Part shown: one piece after another, positions 5,951 to 7,932 of the stretch | Layout of the letters: each line of letters starts with the position of its first letter | Numbering within the stretch: position 1 is the first letter of the stretch | Source of the DNA: Patescibacteria group bacterium | GTDB lineage: Bacteria > Patescibacteriota > Minisyncoccia > UBA6257 | Reading direction: 5' to 3' | Assembly: GCA_022705545.1 (NCBI GenBank) | Contig: JAKJEG010000012.1 | Location: 1 to 7,932, forward strand | Length of the DNA stretch: 7,932 nucleotides | Position numbers and translations under genes: made by a program | The notes under the pieces: model-generated | Seen by the model: the letters and a program-made list of their open reading frames with translations, nothing else | Databases searched by the model: none | Told to the model about the DNA's origin: nothing

Positions 5951-5996
5951 GACAGCAAAGCTGTCATCCTGAGGAGCGTTAGCGACGAAGGATCTC
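5951..5996. repeat. Palindromic repeat, copy C, with small hairpin
   Basis: GACAGC-AAA-GCTGTC (5951-5965) is a perfect small hairpin. Overlapping it, 5962-5996 begins TGTCATCCTGAGG and ends ACGAAGGATCTC. Read on the other strand this becomes GAGATCCTTCG ... CTCAGGATGACA, the same outline as copies D and E, so C is inverted relative to them. The region is much GC-richer than its surroundings. Confidence 0.6.
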
Positions 5997-6040
5997 TGGA
6001 CTTGTTTCAGAAATCTTATTCAGAAACTTTATTCTTCATT

Positions 6041-6137
6041 TCTCGCATTCGCGAGAGATTCTTCGGCCTTCAGCCTCAGAATGACAGGAAGAGAGACATC
6101 CCCGAGAGATTCTTCGGCCTTTGGCCTCAGAATGACC
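6041..6137. repeat. Tandem palindromic repeats, copies D and E
   Basis: A hairpin TCTCGC-ATTC-GCGAGA (6041-6056) leads into copy D (6055-6086). Copy E follows at 6106-6137. D and E are each 32 nt, start GAGATTCTTCGGCCTT and end GCCTCAGAATGAC, and differ at three positions. Copy E also contains GGCC-TTT-GGCC, which can fold. They lie downstream of the Clp-like gene and could act as a 3' stem structure for its mRNA. Two copies with 19 nt between them do not make a CRISPR array. Confidence 0.65.
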
Positions 6138-6201
6138 AAAAAGTTATTAGAAGAGAATTATGGAAGCTGAACTTCTATAGATTGAACATTTAAGCATAAC
6201 T

Positions 6202-6225
6202 CGTTAACCCGTTAATTCGTTAATT
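6202..6225. repeat. Three 8-bp units CGTTAA(CC/TT/TT) at the end of the Clp-like gene
   Basis: CGTTAACC, CGTTAATT and CGTTAATT follow each other directly, and the last base overlaps the TGA stop of the Clp-like gene. CGTTAATT recurs at 1890-1897 and, inverted, at 1871-1878. The remaining spacer (6138-6201) holds no gene or terminator that I can support. Confidence 0.5.
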
Positions 6226-7932
6226 CAACTGACAAGGTACTTTATTCTGATGGCTTCATTTTCTACATAAAATTGAATTGGTTTTAAGGATTCAACCTTT
6301 TCCGACAGAATTAGATTAGCCAAAGGATCTTTAATAAATCTTCGAATAACCGAATTCAATGGTCTTGCTCCCAATAATTGATTATAGCCTAATTGAGCTA
6401 ATTTTTCATAAACAGCTTCTTCAAACTCTATTTTTAGGCCTTGATTTTCAAAAATCTGCTCTTTAAATTGTTGAAGTTTAATTTTGGCTATTTCTACTAA
6501 ATGCTGATGGTTTAAGGGCTGAAAAATAACTATTTCATCAAAGCGATTTAATAATTCTGGTTTAAAATAATCTAATAAAGCTTTTTTAAAATTTTCTTTA
6601 ATGATTTCAAAATCAGTATTTTTCTCTAACTGGTCTTTAAGATAATCAGAACGGGCATTAGAAGTAGCAATAATAATGGTATTAGTAAAATCAATAGTCT
6701 GGCCATAATTATCAGTGAGACGACCTTCATCAAAAACTTGCAAGAATAAATCCAAAACTTTAAAATGGGCTTTTTCAAATTCATCAAGAAGAATTAAAGA
6801 ATAAGGTTTTTTTCTAACTGCTTCGGTTAATTCTCCTTGAGTTTCTCTTTCTGGATCGCCAATAAACCGAAAAATACTTTTTGCTTCCTGATATTCACTC
6901 ATATCAAATCGAATCATTAATTTTTCATTGCCAAAATAAATTTTAGCTAATGTTTTTGCGAGTTCGGTTTTTCCTACTCCGGTTGGACCAACAAACAAAA
7001 ATACGCCGATTGGTTTTTTACCCTCTGTTAAACCAGCTCGATACTGTCTTAAATAAGAAGCCACTGTTTTCACTGCTTCTTCTTGATTAACAATAAACTG
7101 ATGAATTAATTCTTCAAGATTCAAAAGTTTATCTTTTTCTTCTTCCGAAGTAATTTCCAAAGGAATTTCCGTTTTTTCGGTAACTAAATTCATAATATCT
7201 TCTTCTACCAAAACTGTTTTTCCTTCATTTTTTACTCCCATTATTACTTCCGTTAATAGGTGTTCAGCCGCTGATGGTAAAGGTTCGTCAAAAAATCTTT
7301 TAGCTAAAATCACCGCTCTTTTAATAGCTCGATACTGAATAGAAATTTTATTTTTTCTCTCCCATTCAAAAGAACGAAAAACCAAAATCTCAATTGCCTC
7401 TCTTTGACTAACTTCTTTCACAGGGATAATAGAAAAATTTCCTTTAATTAAAGAATCCTGCTCTAAATATTGCTGATATTCTTTACTAGGGCTATCAGCA
7501 ATAATTTTTATCCACGGAGAGTCAAAAATTGGTAAGAAGGCATCAAGCATCGAAAAACCGGATTCTTGCGCTAATGATTTAAACTGATAAAAATCCTTGA
7601 GATAAAGAATAATATCCCGATTAACTAATACCTCCTCAACGATTTGTTTCAATAAATTGGCAAGATTCAAAAAGTCTTTTTTCCCGCTCATCAAAGAAGA
7701 TAAAGAAAGAGAAACTAAACGATTGTTTCTTAACTCTTTTGGCACCTTGTCTCGAATAATGTTATAGGCAAGATAAGAAACAATTGTTTCTTTGCCGATT
7801 TCTTCTGGACCAATAAGTAAAGCATTTCTTTTTCCTTCCCGGCAAAGAATATTAACTAAATTACTATATTCCTGATTATGACCAATCATTACTCCTATTT
7901 TTAAAAATAAAGCCAATTCGGTAAAATCTACT
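6225..7932 (-). CDS. Clp/HSP100-type AAA+ ATPase with degenerate first module, N-terminus outside window
   Basis: Clp-family unfoldases are cytoplasmic hexamers that use ATP to remodel or unfold proteins. The frame is open through the right edge. The edge codons read V-D-F-T-E-L-A, aligning with the D-L-T-E-L-A that precedes the first AAA+ module of ClpA/B/C, so the true start is outside. Counting the codon at 7914-7916 as residue 1, module 1 spans about 10-225 and is degenerate: Walker A is G-P-E-E-I-G-K-E (36-43) and the Walker B site ends K-D (107-108). Module 2 (about 270-563) is complete: G-P-T-G-V-G-K-T (310-317), D-E (378-379), T-S-N (418-420), Arg458 and the G-A-R-P-L sensor 2 (516-520). 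No middle coiled coil, aromatic pore-loop motif or ClpP-docking tripeptide is visible. ClpC is the nearest known relative, but the function may differ. The stop is TGA. Confidence 0.88.
   Translation of the reverse strand, partial: VDFTELALFLKIGVMIGHNQEYSNLVNILCREGKRNALLIGPEEIGKETIVSYLAYNIIRDKVPKELRNNRLVSLSLSSLMSGKKDFLNLANLLKQIVEEVLVNRDIILYLKDFYQFKSLAQESGFSMLDAFLPIFDSPWIKIIADSPSKEYQQYLEQDSLIKGNFSIIPVKEVSQREAIEILVFRSFEWERKNKISIQYRAIKRAVILAKRFFDEPLPSAAEHLLTEVIMGVKNEGKTVLVEEDIMNLVTEKTEIPLEITSEEEKDKLLNLEELIHQFIVNQEEAVKTVASYLRQYRAGLTEGKKPIGVFLFVGPTGVGKTELAKTLAKIYFGNEKLMIRFDMSEYQEAKSIFRFIGDPERETQGELTEAVRKKPYSLILLDEFEKAHFKVLDLFLQVFDEGRLTDNYGQTIDFTNTIIIATSNARSDYLKDQLEKNTDFEIIKENFKKALLDYFKPELLNRFDEIVIFQPLNHQHLVEIAKIKLQQFKEQIFENQGLKIEFEEAVYEKLAQLGYNQLLGARPLNSVIRRFIKDPLANLILSEKVESLKPIQFYVENEAIRIKYLVS

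Noticed and set aside
6041..6137. Possible CRISPR array
   Set aside because: Only two similar units, internally palindromic, with no series of equal-length spacers and no cas gene.
6002..6193. Plus-strand open frame of 63 codons
   Set aside because: It is made almost wholly of the repeat copies D and E, giving a repetitive R-E-R-F-F-G-L-pattern, and has no ribosome binding site.
6225..6227. TGA recoding as in some CPR lineages
   Set aside because: The TGA falls at the normal end of a Clp module 2, and no gene in the window has an internal TGA.
7508..7516. TTATCCACG DnaA-like match
   Set aside because: Single one-mismatch site inside coding sequence, likely chance; not part of the cluster at 3838-4044.

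Overview
The window is AT-rich bacterial chromosome. All six genes I can support lie on the minus strand, so transcription runs from right to left. The right half of the gene set is an N-terminally incomplete Clp/HSP100-type AAA+ ATPase (6225 to the window edge) and a stand-alone radical SAM protein (4335-5744). The left half is the start of a division and cell-wall (dcw) cluster in the usual order: mraZ (3401-3832), rsmH (2473-3399), a small FtsL/DivIC-like protein (1929-2390) and an FtsI-type penicillin-binding protein (40-1845). Low GC, the dcw order, AT-rich leaders that mostly lack a Shine-Dalgarno sequence, and intergenic spaces full of short palindromic repeats all suggest a Patescibacteria/CPR-type genome. 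That placement is inference from style, not from a marker gene. Stops are TAA, plus one TGA at a sensible protein end, so there is no sign of TGA recoding.

The best regulatory signal is upstream of mraZ. A near-consensus sigma-70-type promoter (TTGACT, 18 bp, TAAAAT; 3896-3925) runs directly into four TGG-type pentamers spaced exactly 10 bp apart (3862-3896). That is the architecture of a MraZ operator, so the cluster is probably autoregulated by its first product. The same 500-bp space also holds three perfect DnaA-box matches (TTATCCACA) and one near match, a perfect 30-bp palindrome, and AT-rich repeats.

The radical SAM gene is a self-contained unit, with an extended -10 promoter, a strong Shine-Dalgarno sequence before a TTG start and a textbook terminator right after its stop. 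It is flanked by inverted copies of a short repeat. The space between it and the Clp-like gene (5745-6224) holds several members of a palindromic repeat family and no credible gene.

The most unusual gene is the Clp-like ATPase. Its second AAA+ module looks catalytically complete. Its first module has lost key ATPase residues, the aromatic pore loops are not recognisable in either module, there is no middle domain, and no ClpP-docking tripeptide is visible. It could be a diverged Clp-family machine with a changed mode of action.
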